Positions 18,433-28,657 of a stretch of 64,000 nt of DNA are shown here, in pieces (within the stretch, counting starts at the first letter, position 1; each line of letters begins with the position of its first letter). The stretch spans positions 124,001 through 188,000 of the forward strand of contig NZ_PVNL01000057.1 of assembly GCF_002994635.1 (NCBI RefSeq), read 5' to 3'. The notes under the pieces are model-generated. The model had not been told where the DNA came from and did no database searches. It saw only the letters and a program-made list of their open reading frames with translations. The translations under genes and the position numbers were made by a program. Origin of the DNA: Enhygromyxa salina (GTDB lineage: Bacteria > Myxococcota_A > Polyangia > Nannocystales > Nannocystaceae).

Positions 18433-20895
18433 ATGCCCGACGACGACACCCAGCACGCCGCGCGCGACGAGGCCGCCACGACCGAGGCCACCACGCCCGT
18501 CAGCGGCGACGCCAACTCCGAGGTCTCCGGGGAACCGCAGGGCCGCAACGCGCGCGCCAACGTCAAGCGCGGGCCGCGGGTCAGCCGTCGCTCCGCCGGT
18601 CACGTGCGCTCGGGCGCGCGCATGCTCAGCAGGGAAGCTGCGCGGATCCTTCGCAAGCACCGCGCGCGGATCGACGCCAAGGTCATCGCCGAGATCGAGG
18701 CGACGCTGGCCGAGATCGAGAGCATCCGATCGCAGCGGCCCGACGAAGATCTCGCGGCGCTCGAGTTCCAGGCCGAGCACCTCGACGAGCTGCTCCACCA
18801 GCACGCGTCGTTCGCCCGCAAGAGCGCGCTGCGAGACACGATCGAGAACATCGTGATCGCGGTGGTCGTCGCGCTCGGGGTCCGCTCGTGCATCTACGAG
18901 CCGTTCAAGATCCCAAGCGGCAGCATGATGCCGACGCTGCGGGCGGGCGATCACATCTTCGTCAACAAGTTCGCCTACGGCGTGCAGATCCCGCTGACCA
19001 CCAAGGTCGTCGGCGAAGACTGGATCTCGGGCATCCAGCGCGGCGATGTGATCGTGTTCAGGTTTCCGCTCGACGAGTCCGATGACTTCATCAAGCGGGT
19101 GATCGGCCTGCCGGGCGACACGATCCGGGTCAACGCCGATCGCCGCAACATTGCGATCAAGCGGGCCGGCGCCGACAAGTTCGAGACCGTCGCGCGCGAG
19201 AAGATCGAAGACGAGAAGTGCCAGGCCGAGAACTCGACCCAGACGATCGAGAACTGCACGCTGTACCGCGAGACCCTCGACGAGCACACCTACCAGGTCC
19301 GCTACCGCGACGACCTGCGCAGCAACGATCCCAGCTTCCGCACCTTCGAGGTCCCCGACGGCTACTTGCTGGTGATGGGGGACAACCGCAACGCCTCGCA
19401 CGACTCGCTGGCGTGGACGGTGAGCGGGGACACCGTGACCGCGGCCGGGCTGCTGTCGCGGCCTGACATCCGCGATCTGACCGCGATCGAGAACGAGCGG
19501 CTCGAGCTCCACGACGACGGGGACACGATCCGGTCCAACGACGACGGGCACCACGACGAGGTCCGCTACCTGGCCGAGCGCAGCGATCCGGCCCGCGACC
19601 TGACCCTCGAGGCCTGGCGGGCGCCGCCGATCGACGCGCGCGCGATCTTCGAGAGCCTCGCGGCCAACTACGGGGCCACGGAGACGACCACCTTTGCCAC
19701 GCTGATGGGCAAGCAACTGGGCGCCGACGACGATCGGATCGCCGAGTACGGCGCCAAGCTCGGCGAGCTGCGCTACGCCAAGCACGAGGCGACCTCGGAG
19801 CTGGTGTTCTGGGCCCCGACCGCAGATGTCGTGTTTCGCCTCCACTGCGGCGTCAAGCGCTGCGCCAAGCCGGCGGATCTGGCCTCGCGGGCTGCTCAGG
19901 TGATCAAGTCGTTCGAGGCCAACCCCGACTACGACGCGCGTGAGCTGCTCACCTATGAGTACGGCCGCACCCAGACCTATCCGGGCCGGGGGCAGCGGGA
20001 TACACGCTACCTCGAGCGTCGGTTTGGATCCGAGCACGACGGTGTGCGCATTCGGGCTTGGCGGGCACCCCATGAGGGTCTGGCGGTGCTGCGCGACGCC
20101 GCGCTGGCCGAGTACGGGGCTGGGCCGCTCGCACCGGCCATGCAGGCGCGCTACGAGCTCGCGGCGTTGGCGTCGACCGAGGCCGCCGTCGCCACGGATC
20201 TGGGCCCGCAGGCGTGGGTGCTCGAGCACGAGCACGGCTGGACGGTCGTGCACGCCGACGAGGACGAGCAAATGCTGTCCGTGCTCGACTGCGGGCCCAA
20301 GCGCTGCAAGTCGCGGACGGACGCGCTCGCCCTGGCGACGACCGTGGCCTCGCGGTTTCCGGTGGTCAACAAGGACCGCGATCGCCTGTCCGAGCTGCTC
20401 GGCCAGGCCGACGTCGGCGGGCTCCCGGAGCAGCCGCCCGTGGGGCCACCGATCGGCTATTTCTGGGACCACCTGACCGTCGTGGGCGTGGTCCTCGACG
20501 ACAGCCACTCGGTCAACATCCAGGTCGAGATCGAGCCGGAAGGGGGCCTCGAGGCCGCTCTGGAGGCTCGCAAGCAGGAGCTGCGCGCACCCGAGGCGGT
20601 CGAGGGCCTCGGGCCCGTGGCCTGGTACGCGGACACGCCCAACGGCCACACGTTCTTGTTCAGTGTTCCGGAGACGAAGATGCTCGTCGAGCTGGCGTGC
20701 CGGCCGGGCCTGTGTCCGGACCGCGAGACCGCGCGCGCGCTGGCCGAGCGGGCCCGTGAGAAGGGCCTGGATCCCGAGAACTACCTGCAAAAGGGCGTCA
20801 GCCGACCGCGGCCATTCGTGCCACGCGGCAACGTCAAGGGCCGCGCCGAAGTCATCTGGTGGCCGAGCACTCGGTTCTGGAAGAACATCGACTGA
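18433..20895 (+). CDS. lepB: signal peptidase I with ~470-residue inserted repeat domain
   Basis: This 820-residue protein is far longer than usual for type I signal peptidase. Residues 1-~130 are a charged cytoplasmic tail, and IVIAVVVALGVRSCIY is the membrane anchor. Catalytic Ser164 lies in IPSGSMMPTL, and catalytic Lys221 in DDFIKRVIGLPGD. GDNRNASHDS (316-325) is the last conserved box. The final strand that normally follows at once (NVKGRAEVIWWP) appears only at ~798-809. Between them, residues ~326-795 hold three related modules, each ending in a Cys-x4-Cys (C472/C477, C620/C625, C756/C761) and an Ala-rich helix; modules 1 and 2 also share an AWRAP motif at 394 and 542. It is cotranscribed with lepA. 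Confidence 0.93.
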   Translation: MPDDDTQHAARDEAATTEATTPVSGDANSEVSGEPQGRNARANVKRGPRVSRRSAGHVRSGARMLSREAARILRKHRARIDAKVIAEIEATLAEIESIRSQRPDEDLAALEFQAEHLDELLHQHASFARKSALRDTIENIVIAVVVALGVRSCIYEPFKIPSGSMMPTLRAGDHIFVNKFAYGVQIPLTTKVVGEDWISGIQRGDVIVFRFPLDESDDFIKRVIGLPGDTIRVNADRRNIAIKRAGADKFETVAREKIEDEKCQAENSTQTIENCTLYRETLDEHTYQVRYRDDLRSNDPSFRTFEVPDGYLLVMGDNRNASHDSLAWTVSGDTVTAAGLLSRPDIRDLTAIENERLELHDDGDTIRSNDDGHHDEVRYLAERSDPARDLTLEAWRAPPIDARAIFESLAANYGATETTTFATLMGKQLGADDDRIAEYGAKLGELRYAKHEATSELVFWAPTADVVFRLHCGVKRCAKPADLASRAAQVIKSFEANPDYDARELLTYEYGRTQTYPGRGQRDTRYLERRFGSEHDGVRIRAWRAPHEGLAVLRDAALAEYGAGPLAPAMQARYELAALASTEAAVATDLGPQAWVLEHEHGWTVVHADEDEQMLSVLDCGPKRCKSRTDALALATTVASRFPVVNKDRDRLSELLGQADVGGLPEQPPVGPPIGYFWDHLTVVGVVLDDSHSVNIQVEIEPEGGLEAALEARKQELRAPEAVEGLGPVAWYADTPNGHTFLFSVPETKMLVELACRPGLCPDRETARALAERAREKGLDPENYLQKGVSRPRPFVPRGNVKGRAEVIWWPSTRFWKNID

Positions 20896-20950
20896 GTTAC
20901 GGCCGGAGTAACGGCTGGCGCGCGCCGTCTTGGCCCGAAAGACGGTCTAT
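20896..20950 (+). terminator. stem-loops after lepB
   Basis: CCGTCTT (20925-20931), a 7-nt loop, and AAGACGG (20939-20945) form a perfect 7-bp stem about 30 nt after the lepB stop. A smaller GTTAC/GTAAC stem precedes it. There is no T-run, so the terminator call is tentative. Confidence 0.4.
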
Positions 20951-21098
20951 CGACGACTGCGGGCACGTAGACGTGGCTTGGGCGCCATCTGGGTCCCCCG
21001 CGCGTCCCAGATAAAACTCCGATAAGGTAGATTATGTAAAGTAAAATGACTGGCGACCGACGTAAGCTGGATTCTCGGCGCCGGCGTTAGCCCGCCCG

Positions 21099-21830
21099 AT
21101 GAGCCGCCTGCACCTGCCGATCAAAGATCCCTGCCACGAGAACTGGGACGCGATGAGCCGCGAAGGTGAAGGTCGCCGGTTCTGCGAGTCCTGCACCAAG
21201 CACGTTCACGATCTCTCGGCGATGACGGAACGCAAGGCTCGCAGCGTGTTGGCTGACGAGAGCGCCAAGGGTCGAGTCTGTGTCCGCTACACCGCTGACA
21301 CCGCTGGCAACATCAATTTCATCCCCCAGACCACGCCCGCCCCGAGCATCTGGCGCATGACGCTGGCCGCGGCTGGCATGAGCCTGGCGCTGCTGACCGG
21401 GTGTACAGATTCGACGCCCGACGAGGTCCAGGAGGATCGCTGCGTGTACGAAATTGGCCCCTGGGCGTTCACCGCTGCCCGTGGCGAAGGCACCTGCCCG
21501 TCGCCAGATGAGCCCCCGGACCACGTGTTGGTCGGCGAGATCGAGATCGAGCCTGAACCCGCGCCCGAGCCGGTTTACGAGCTCAAGGGTGACATCGGAC
21601 CCGAGCCCGAGCTGCTGCCGGAGGTCGTGAACCCTGATCCAAGCCCGGTCAGGATGGGAAAGATCGCGGTGGCTCACCCGCCCGAGCCCGAGTCGATTCG
21701 TGAGCTGATGGGCGAAGCGCCCTCGATTGAGCCCTGCGACCCCCAGATCGAGCCGGCAAGGCCCGAACTGGAGAAGATGGGCGACGTCGCGTGGGCCCCA
21801 GATCCCGACGCCGATCCAGGTTCACAATAG
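21099..21830 (+). CDS. Cys-rich N-terminal domain protein with transmembrane/lipobox segment and Pro-Glu repeats
   Basis: A 243-residue protein. The N-terminal ~65 residues carry CHENWDAM, RRFCESCTKHVHDLSAMT and a later Cys, a pattern recurring in myxobacterial and Bacteroidota hypothetical proteins that may bind a metal. A hydrophobic segment ending in LALLTGC follows in the middle (about residues 88-105), so the Cys domain would be cytoplasmic and the rest extracytoplasmic. The C-terminal half is Pro/Glu-rich with a spaced motif of hydrophobic-x-Gly-[Asp/Glu/Lys] (LVGEIEI, LKGDIGP, RMGKIAV, LMGEAPS, KMGDVAW). The function is not known; the topology resembles membrane-anchored regulators. 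Confidence 0.7.
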   Translation: MSRLHLPIKDPCHENWDAMSREGEGRRFCESCTKHVHDLSAMTERKARSVLADESAKGRVCVRYTADTAGNINFIPQTTPAPSIWRMTLAAAGMSLALLTGCTDSTPDEVQEDRCVYEIGPWAFTAARGEGTCPSPDEPPDHVLVGEIEIEPEPAPEPVYELKGDIGPEPELLPEVVNPDPSPVRMGKIAVAHPPEPESIRELMGEAPSIEPCDPQIEPARPELEKMGDVAWAPDPDADPGSQ

Positions 21831-21848
21831 CAGCAGCGACTCGAGTGA

Positions 21849-21922
21849 TGCGCCCGGCAGGATTCGAACCTGCGGCCCCAGGTTTAGGAAACCTGTGCTC
21901 TATCCAACTGAGCTACGAGCGC
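21849..21922 (-). tRNA. tRNA-Arg (anticodon CCT)
   Basis: Read on the minus strand, a full cloverleaf is visible. The acceptor GCGCTCG pairs with CGGGCGC, and the D-arm is GCTCAGTTGGATAGAGC. The anticodon stem CAGGT/ACCTG has loop TTCCTAA (anticodon CCT, codon AGG), and the T-arm contains GGTTCGAATCC. The discriminator is A and the CCA end is not encoded. Confidence 0.96.
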
Positions 21923-22020
21923 GGTGCGTGAGCACGGACGCGGAGTGTGGCGGGCTCGGCCCGGCGACGCAAGTGGCCCCAGCGTCCAGCAAACCGCCAG
22001 CACTGGTGACCCGTCTTGGG

Positions 22021-22033
22021 TAGATTGCGGCTC
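22021..22033 (+). promoter_or_regulatory. -10-like TAGATT 7 nt before the GTG at 22034
   Basis: TAGATT (22021-22026) is followed by seven bases and GTG. This is the same leaderless-like arrangement seen at several other genes here, and it supports the chosen start of the membrane protein. Confidence 0.4.
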
Positions 22034-23143
22034 GTGCATCGGATCCCTCGGACCGCGCCGCTGCCCGCGAGCTACCTGATCCCGGCGTTCGCGGCCGCGC
22101 TGTGGTGGGCGGTCATGACGATGGTCTCCGATCAACCCGCGGCGACCCAGCGCAGCCTCGTGTTTCTGGGTGGCCCGCTCGTGCTCTTGTTTGGTCTGCA
22201 CGCGCGCCTGTTCGCGTTTCTCCACGCACCCGATCGGATCCGCTGGCTGCCCCTGCCGATCCCGGCCGCGCGTCACTGGCTAGCTGGGATCCAAGCCCAC
22301 CTGCCCTCGTTCACGCTGGCTGCGATCCTGGCGGCTGGCGCGCTGTACCTGGCGTCAGGCACTGCGCTGGTGGTCGAATTCTGCTGGTTTGCGGTGATCG
22401 CGGGCCTGCTCGAGCCGTTCGCCTCGGCGATCGCTGCGATGTTCGGCCGTCGATTTCCCGAGCCCAGTCGCGTGCGCGAGCTTCAGCGCAGCCTCGGCGG
22501 CGGCTGGACCACGCCCGAGGCCGTCGTGCATCTGTATGCGCCCGCGCTCGCGCTCGGCTTGGCGGTGCTGCTGGCGATGCCGGGCCAGCTCTCGTGGGAG
22601 CGGTGGATCGACGGCCACTCGCTCGGGCCGACCCAGCTGGCGGTCAGCGTCATCCCCCTACTCGTCGCCGTTGGCCTGCGCTTGGCGGCCCCCGCGCTGT
22701 ACCGCGCGGGCGTCTGGGAGGCGGTCCCGTGGCTGACCGAAGCCACCCGCACGCTGGCCGGGCCACCGCAGCCCGAGCCAACACCGAGCTGGGTCCGAAA
22801 GCTGCGCGATCCGTGGGCTCGGCTGATCATCGTGCAGTTCCTGCGGATGACGCCGCTGCCTTACCTGCGCCTGGCGATCGTCGTGGGGCTGGCGGTGCAC
22901 GCCGCGCTGGCCGAGGGCGCACCCGGTGGACCCGGGATCGCCCTGAGCCTGGCGGCGATCGGCCTGTGGATTGTGCCCGCGGGCACAGTGGCGCGGGCCG
23001 GCGTCGCCAGGGCTCGGCTCGCGGGTGCCCTGCCCCTCTCACCCGCCAAACGGCGCGGTCGGAGCGGCTTCGCGGCCACCGCGGCGCTCGCCCTCCCAGC
23101 GGTGGCGCTGATCGGCGTGATCTTGCTGCGAGTCCTCGGGTGA
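22034..23143 (+). CDS. polytopic membrane protein of unknown function
   Basis: The product is about 369 residues. GTG 22034 was chosen because it follows a -10-like box; TTG codons at 22016 and 22025 are alternatives. Roughly eight to ten hydrophobic segments are visible (YLIPAFAAALWWAVMTM, LVFLGGPLVLLFGLHARL, FTLAAILAAGALYLA, FCWFAVIAGLLEPFASAIAAMF, ALALGLAVLLAMPG, LAVSVIPLLVAVGLRLAA, the last near residue 355). Cytoplasmic loops are basic. The layout recalls ABC-2 permease or transporter-like proteins, but no ATPase partner is adjacent. The family is not recognised. Confidence 0.7.
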   Translation: MHRIPRTAPLPASYLIPAFAAALWWAVMTMVSDQPAATQRSLVFLGGPLVLLFGLHARLFAFLHAPDRIRWLPLPIPAARHWLAGIQAHLPSFTLAAILAAGALYLASGTALVVEFCWFAVIAGLLEPFASAIAAMFGRRFPEPSRVRELQRSLGGGWTTPEAVVHLYAPALALGLAVLLAMPGQLSWERWIDGHSLGPTQLAVSVIPLLVAVGLRLAAPALYRAGVWEAVPWLTEATRTLAGPPQPEPTPSWVRKLRDPWARLIIVQFLRMTPLPYLRLAIVVGLAVHAALAEGAPGGPGIALSLAAIGLWIVPAGTVARAGVARARLAGALPLSPAKRRGRSGFAATAALALPAVALIGVILLRVLG

Positions 23144-23340
23144 GCTCGAGTGTCACTTCGATATGTCCAAGTAACTATTTGATACTACACACTTATCTGC
23201 ATGCTTCGCGAGCTTTCGACGACTCGCCGCGCGTCAGCCCCGCCTGGCCATACCTGCTGAATACTGGTAGCTCCGGTACCGTCTTGGCCCCGCGAGCTGC
23301 GGTGATGTGTGCCGCGCCGACTACCGGAATTCAGAATCAA

Positions 23341-23979
23341 ATGAACCGACTTCGCGCCCGTGTGTTCTCCGCCTCCCTGACTGGACTCCTCGGCCTCGGC
23401 GTCGTCGGTGGACTGCTTGCGACACCCGGTGTGGCGCAGGCGACTGAGACCTCCGCGATCGACGCGTTCCGGACCAAGCACGAGGCCGTCGTGAAGCTGG
23501 TCAAGGACAAGGCCACCGACGCCCAGCTGCAGGCCAAGGTCGACGAGCTGCTCGACTACGACTACCTCGCCAACGCAGCGCTCGGCGGCCCCGATCGCTA
23601 CGCCCAGATCTGCGAGGCCCGCTGTGACGACTTCGCTGACCTCCTGACCCGGCTGATCCGCGAGAACTACCTGCGGATGATCCGCAAGGCCGAGAAGCAC
23701 CCGGTCGAGTATCTCGACGAGGTCGCCGGCAAGAACGACGTCTACAAGGTCACGACCCAGGTCAAGATCGAGAAGAACGGGCGTGAGCAGACCGTCACGG
23801 TCGACTACGTGATGCACAAGGTCGACGGCAAGTGGCAGGTCCGCGACATCATCACCGAAGGTGTGAGCCTGGCCAAGACCTACCGGTACGAGATCAACAA
23901 GATCGCCAAGGAGCAAGGCATCGACGGGGTCATTCGCAAGCTCCAGGACAAGCTGGACGCGCTCGACGCTGGAGACTGA
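23341..23979 (+). CDS. mlaC: MlaC/Ttg2D-family phospholipid-binding protein
   Basis: The 212-residue product has a signal peptide (VFSASLTGLLGLGVVGGLLATPGVAQA) starting at ATG 23341. The mature part has the family pattern: LVKDKATDAQLQAKVDELLDYDYLANAALGG, FADLLTRLIRENYLRMI, VTTQVKIEKNGREQTVTVDYVMHK, GKWQVRDIITEGVSLAKTYR. MlaC shuttles phospholipids between the outer-membrane MlaA complex and the inner-membrane MlaFEDB transporter. No other mla gene is in the window, so it is an orphan here. The upstream 197 bp is AT-richer than its surroundings and probably contains the promoter. Confidence 0.88.
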   Translation: MNRLRARVFSASLTGLLGLGVVGGLLATPGVAQATETSAIDAFRTKHEAVVKLVKDKATDAQLQAKVDELLDYDYLANAALGGPDRYAQICEARCDDFADLLTRLIRENYLRMIRKAEKHPVEYLDEVAGKNDVYKVTTQVKIEKNGREQTVTVDYVMHKVDGKWQVRDIITEGVSLAKTYRYEINKIAKEQGIDGVIRKLQDKLDALDAGD

Positions 23980-23992
23980 TAAACTGGGTTTG
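23980..23992 (+). promoter_or_regulatory. -10-like TAAACT 7 nt before the ATG at 23993
   Basis: TAAACT (23980-23985), overlapping the end of the mlaC stop region, is followed by seven bases and ATG. There is no Shine-Dalgarno sequence, so the spacing fits a leaderless transcript for the downstream lipoprotein. Confidence 0.4.
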
Positions 23993-25798
23993 ATGGCCCC
24001 CCCAGAGGTGCCGGGCACTCCGTCTGGCTCGACCGCGCCCCGACTGATCGGGAGCGCGGTCATTTCGTTGGTTGTGCTGGCGCTTGGACTCGGCTGCACC
24101 GAGGCCAGGGTGATCGGCGAGGGGCAGTTCAGCCGTCCGATCGCGCTGGCGTCGGATCCGGGGGCGCCCCTGCCCCGTCTGGCCTGGCTCCCCGGTGAGG
24201 CCTGTCCGGGCCCGCTGGGTGGCTGCAGCAGCTTCTGCGTGGGCGCGCCCGATAGCTGCGATCCGTCCGCGTGCCGACCGTTGCTGATCGACAGCGGGAC
24301 CCCGCTCTCGATCCTGCCGAGCCGCGACGGGACGCTGGGGTTTGGCAAAGAGTGCGTCGAGCTGCGGGCGGCGGGGGGTCTGCTCGACGACCCGATCGAG
24401 ACGGTACTGGAAGCCTCGACGGCGTCATTTCGGCTGTACGAGGCGCCGATCGTGCGCGCGCCGGGGACCGAGGTGGCCGGCTGGGAATGGGAGGCGGGCG
24501 ACGATCTCGACCCGATCGCGGCCGGGGGCGTGATCGGTGGCAACATCCTGCGCGACTTCGCCCTGGAGCTGCGTCACCTCGAAGGCGAGACGCCGAGCGT
24601 CGCCTTCTTCTCCGAATTCCCGGGGACCGAGACCGTGCTCGCTGATCAGGGCCGGGCTTACCTGCGCCTGCAGTACCCAGGTCGTTTGTTGGGGCGGCTG
24701 CGCAACGATAGTTGCGAGCTCGCGCCGGGTCTGGACTGCCGCCTGTCGGGCTTCAACTTCAACCAGGACAACCAAGACCTATTGTTCGAGAGCACCCGCG
24801 CGCTCGTCGATGCCTGCGTCGCGCCCCCGCCTTGCGCGGTCAAGTGGACGCAGGCCAATGGCTGCCAGCTCCGCAGTGGTGGTCTGGACTCGAGCGCGTG
24901 CCCGGCTGATCCAACCGAGCTCGGAGGCAGCGCGACGTTGCTGGTGGCGACCGGCGTGCCGGGCCTGGTGTTGTTCGAGGACAGCGCCGCCCGGCTGTTG
25001 GGCGCGCTCGATCAGCTGCCGAGCTGTGACACGCTCGCGCCCGAGTCGAGCGCGCCCGCGTGTACGCAGGCCGAGCCAGGTCGCCTGGTGTTGCCGGGCT
25101 GGCCGGCCCTCGATCAGCTACAGCGGCTGCGAGTGCGCTCGCTGGGAATTGTTCAGGGCCTCGACCAGTCGAGTGGCCCCGCACCTTGCCAGCGCTTGCG
25201 CGACCGGCTCAACGGCCTCGTGCGTCAATGCAAAGGTTTCGCAGCCGAAGGCCGCCCCGTGCGACCAAGCGCGAAGTCCGGCTCGTCGATCGCCGGGTCC
25301 GCGCTGGTCATAGGCGAGGTGATGCTGGGCGACGACCAGCTCGGCCCCGACACCAGCGCCTGGCTCAGCGCGCTGATCGTCCCGGCAACCGCGGCGCCCG
25401 TGCTCGCGCTGCGCCGCGAGATCGTGCCGGAGGGCGCCCAACCCGACGGGCTGATCGGCGGCGCCCTGCTCCGCAACACCGAGACGGTGCTCGACTTCAC
25501 CGAGCCGGTCGAGAGCCCCGGCGTGCGCGTGCGCTGCCTGGATCCGGGGGGCCGGTGTCTGGCCGCGCCGGCCTGCGAGCCCGAGGGCGGCGGCGTCGAG
25601 TTCCCCGACGCCGACCCCGGCCGGACCAGCTGCTGCTTTGGACTCCCGAGCAACCTGATCGCCAGGGTCGTCCTCGAGGGCGAACAAAAGCAGGCGCCCC
25701 GGGTCGAGGACGCCTGCTGCTCGGCCCTCCCCCGCGCCGCGCTGGCCGACCTGCAGAGCCCGGCGCTGGATCTCTGCACCGACGTCGACGCGTTCTAA
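23993..25798 (+). CDS. retropepsin-like (aspartic protease fold) lipoprotein
   Basis: A 601-residue lipoprotein with signal peptide (VISLVVLALGLGC) after ATG 23993. PLLIDSGTPLSIL (Asp101-Ser102-Gly103) resembles the DT/SG catalytic turn of aspartic proteases. AAGGVIGGNILRDFALEL and later PDGLIGGALLRNTETVLDF match the hydrophobic-Gly-x-x-x-Leu-x-x-Asp-phi segment that follows in such folds. A second DSG-like loop (FEDSAARLLG) lies near residue 330. The sequence is rich in cysteines (over 20), fitting an extracytoplasmic disulphide-bonded protein. Proteolytic activity is only an inference. It overlaps the convergent algH by 4 bp. Confidence 0.6.
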   Translation: MAPPEVPGTPSGSTAPRLIGSAVISLVVLALGLGCTEARVIGEGQFSRPIALASDPGAPLPRLAWLPGEACPGPLGGCSSFCVGAPDSCDPSACRPLLIDSGTPLSILPSRDGTLGFGKECVELRAAGGLLDDPIETVLEASTASFRLYEAPIVRAPGTEVAGWEWEAGDDLDPIAAGGVIGGNILRDFALELRHLEGETPSVAFFSEFPGTETVLADQGRAYLRLQYPGRLLGRLRNDSCELAPGLDCRLSGFNFNQDNQDLLFESTRALVDACVAPPPCAVKWTQANGCQLRSGGLDSSACPADPTELGGSATLLVATGVPGLVLFEDSAARLLGALDQLPSCDTLAPESSAPACTQAEPGRLVLPGWPALDQLQRLRVRSLGIVQGLDQSSGPAPCQRLRDRLNGLVRQCKGFAAEGRPVRPSAKSGSSIAGSALVIGEVMLGDDQLGPDTSAWLSALIVPATAAPVLALRREIVPEGAQPDGLIGGALLRNTETVLDFTEPVESPGVRVRCLDPGGRCLAAPACEPEGGGVEFPDADPGRTSCCFGLPSNLIARVVLEGEQKQAPRVEDACCSALPRAALADLQSPALDLCTDVDAF

Positions 25799-26433
25799 TG
25801 CAGCCCGACGCTGCCCTGCATCCCGACCAGCCGCTGCGGATCGACCCCGATCGCGTGCAGAGCCTCGACCCACATTCGCTCTGGCTCGCAGTCGAACAGG
25901 AAGTCGACGTCGACGCCGACGTCGTCCTCGCCGTCTTCGACCACGGGGACGACGACCCAGCTGCCACCAGCGATCTCAGCCTCGAGCTGGCCGCCGCCCC
26001 AGCCGGCGTAGCCGAGCAGGAACATGAAGTGGGCGTCGTCGGCACCGAAGCGGAGATGGTCGGTTCGCTCGGTGCCATCGCCGTCGCGCTTGACGGACTC
26101 GAGCGAGGTCGTGAGCCACAACCCCGCCGCGAGCTGATCGGCCTCCGTGTCCCACTCGGGCTGATCATGGAGGAACCACCCGCGGATCTGCTCGACTGGG
26201 CCCCCGAGCCGCACGCGGCTGTCAGGGTCGCCAGCCCACTCGAGCGACAGGGACCGCGCCACCTCGAGCAGCGTGGTGCGCATGGGACTGTTGAGCACCA
26301 ACCCGAGCGCACCGTCTTCGCCGTGATCGAGCAAGAACACGACAGAGCGGTGGAAATTCGGATCTAGCAGCTGCGGGACCGCGCACAGCAGATGCCGAGT
26401 GAGTCCGCGCTCGCTGCGATCGATGATGGTCAC
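25795..26433 (-). CDS. YqgE/AlgH family protein (UPF0301)
   Basis: The product is 212 residues with a GTG start. The family pattern is clear: LLCAVPQLLDPNFHRSVVFL, then HGEDGALGLVLNSP, RLGGPVEQIRGWFLHD and the HFMFLLGYAGWGGGQLEAEI core. Members are cytosolic proteins; some affect alginate regulation, but the biochemical role is not settled. A -10-like box is 6 nt upstream of the start. It is convergent with the retropepsin-like gene (4-bp overlap). Confidence 0.95.
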   Translation of the reverse strand: MTIIDRSERGLTRHLLCAVPQLLDPNFHRSVVFLLDHGEDGALGLVLNSPMRTTLLEVARSLSLEWAGDPDSRVRLGGPVEQIRGWFLHDQPEWDTEADQLAAGLWLTTSLESVKRDGDGTERTDHLRFGADDAHFMFLLGYAGWGGGQLEAEIAGGSWVVVPVVEDGEDDVGVDVDFLFDCEPERMWVEALHAIGVDPQRLVGMQGSVGLH

Positions 26434-26445
26434 GAACTCAGCTTA
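26434..26445 (-). promoter_or_regulatory. -10-like TAAGCT 6 nt before the GTG at 26433
   Basis: On the minus strand TAAGCT (26445-26440), six bases, then the GTG of the AlgH-family gene. The spacing fits a leaderless transcript. Confidence 0.4.
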
Positions 26446-26535
26446 GCCCATCGAAGAGGGCCCGCACACGCGCTCCAGCACAAAGCGTGGCTGGCATCAG
26501 ATCAGCCCGCGTCCCCGTCTGTCGCCAGCCTGAGC

Positions 26536-28389
<1,854 letters not shown>

Positions 28390-28644
28390 CGAGTCGTCCC
28401 CTCACCTGCCCCGAGCTCGGGACCGGACGGCATCGAGTATCCGAACGGAGCTGGCAAAACTCAACCGGCCGGGAGGATCGCTCGGCAACGTATGCTCCCT
28501 CACTCCTGGAACATCGCTCGGGTTGGCGTCAGCTCGCTGCCCCCGATGAACCCGTCTGCGTATGCGCCTGCAAGCGGTTGCGAAGCCTGACCCGAGCTGA
28601 GAACAACCTGCTTTGAACGCTTGTGAGTCGGAGGCTCGACGCGC

Positions 28645-28657
28645 TAGCTTGCTGTCG
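28645..28657 (+). promoter_or_regulatory. -10-like TAGCTT 7 nt before the ATG at 28658
   Basis: TAGCTT (28645-28650) is followed by seven bases and the ATG chosen for the kinase-like gene. It supports that start over the in-frame TTG at 28613. Confidence 0.4.
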
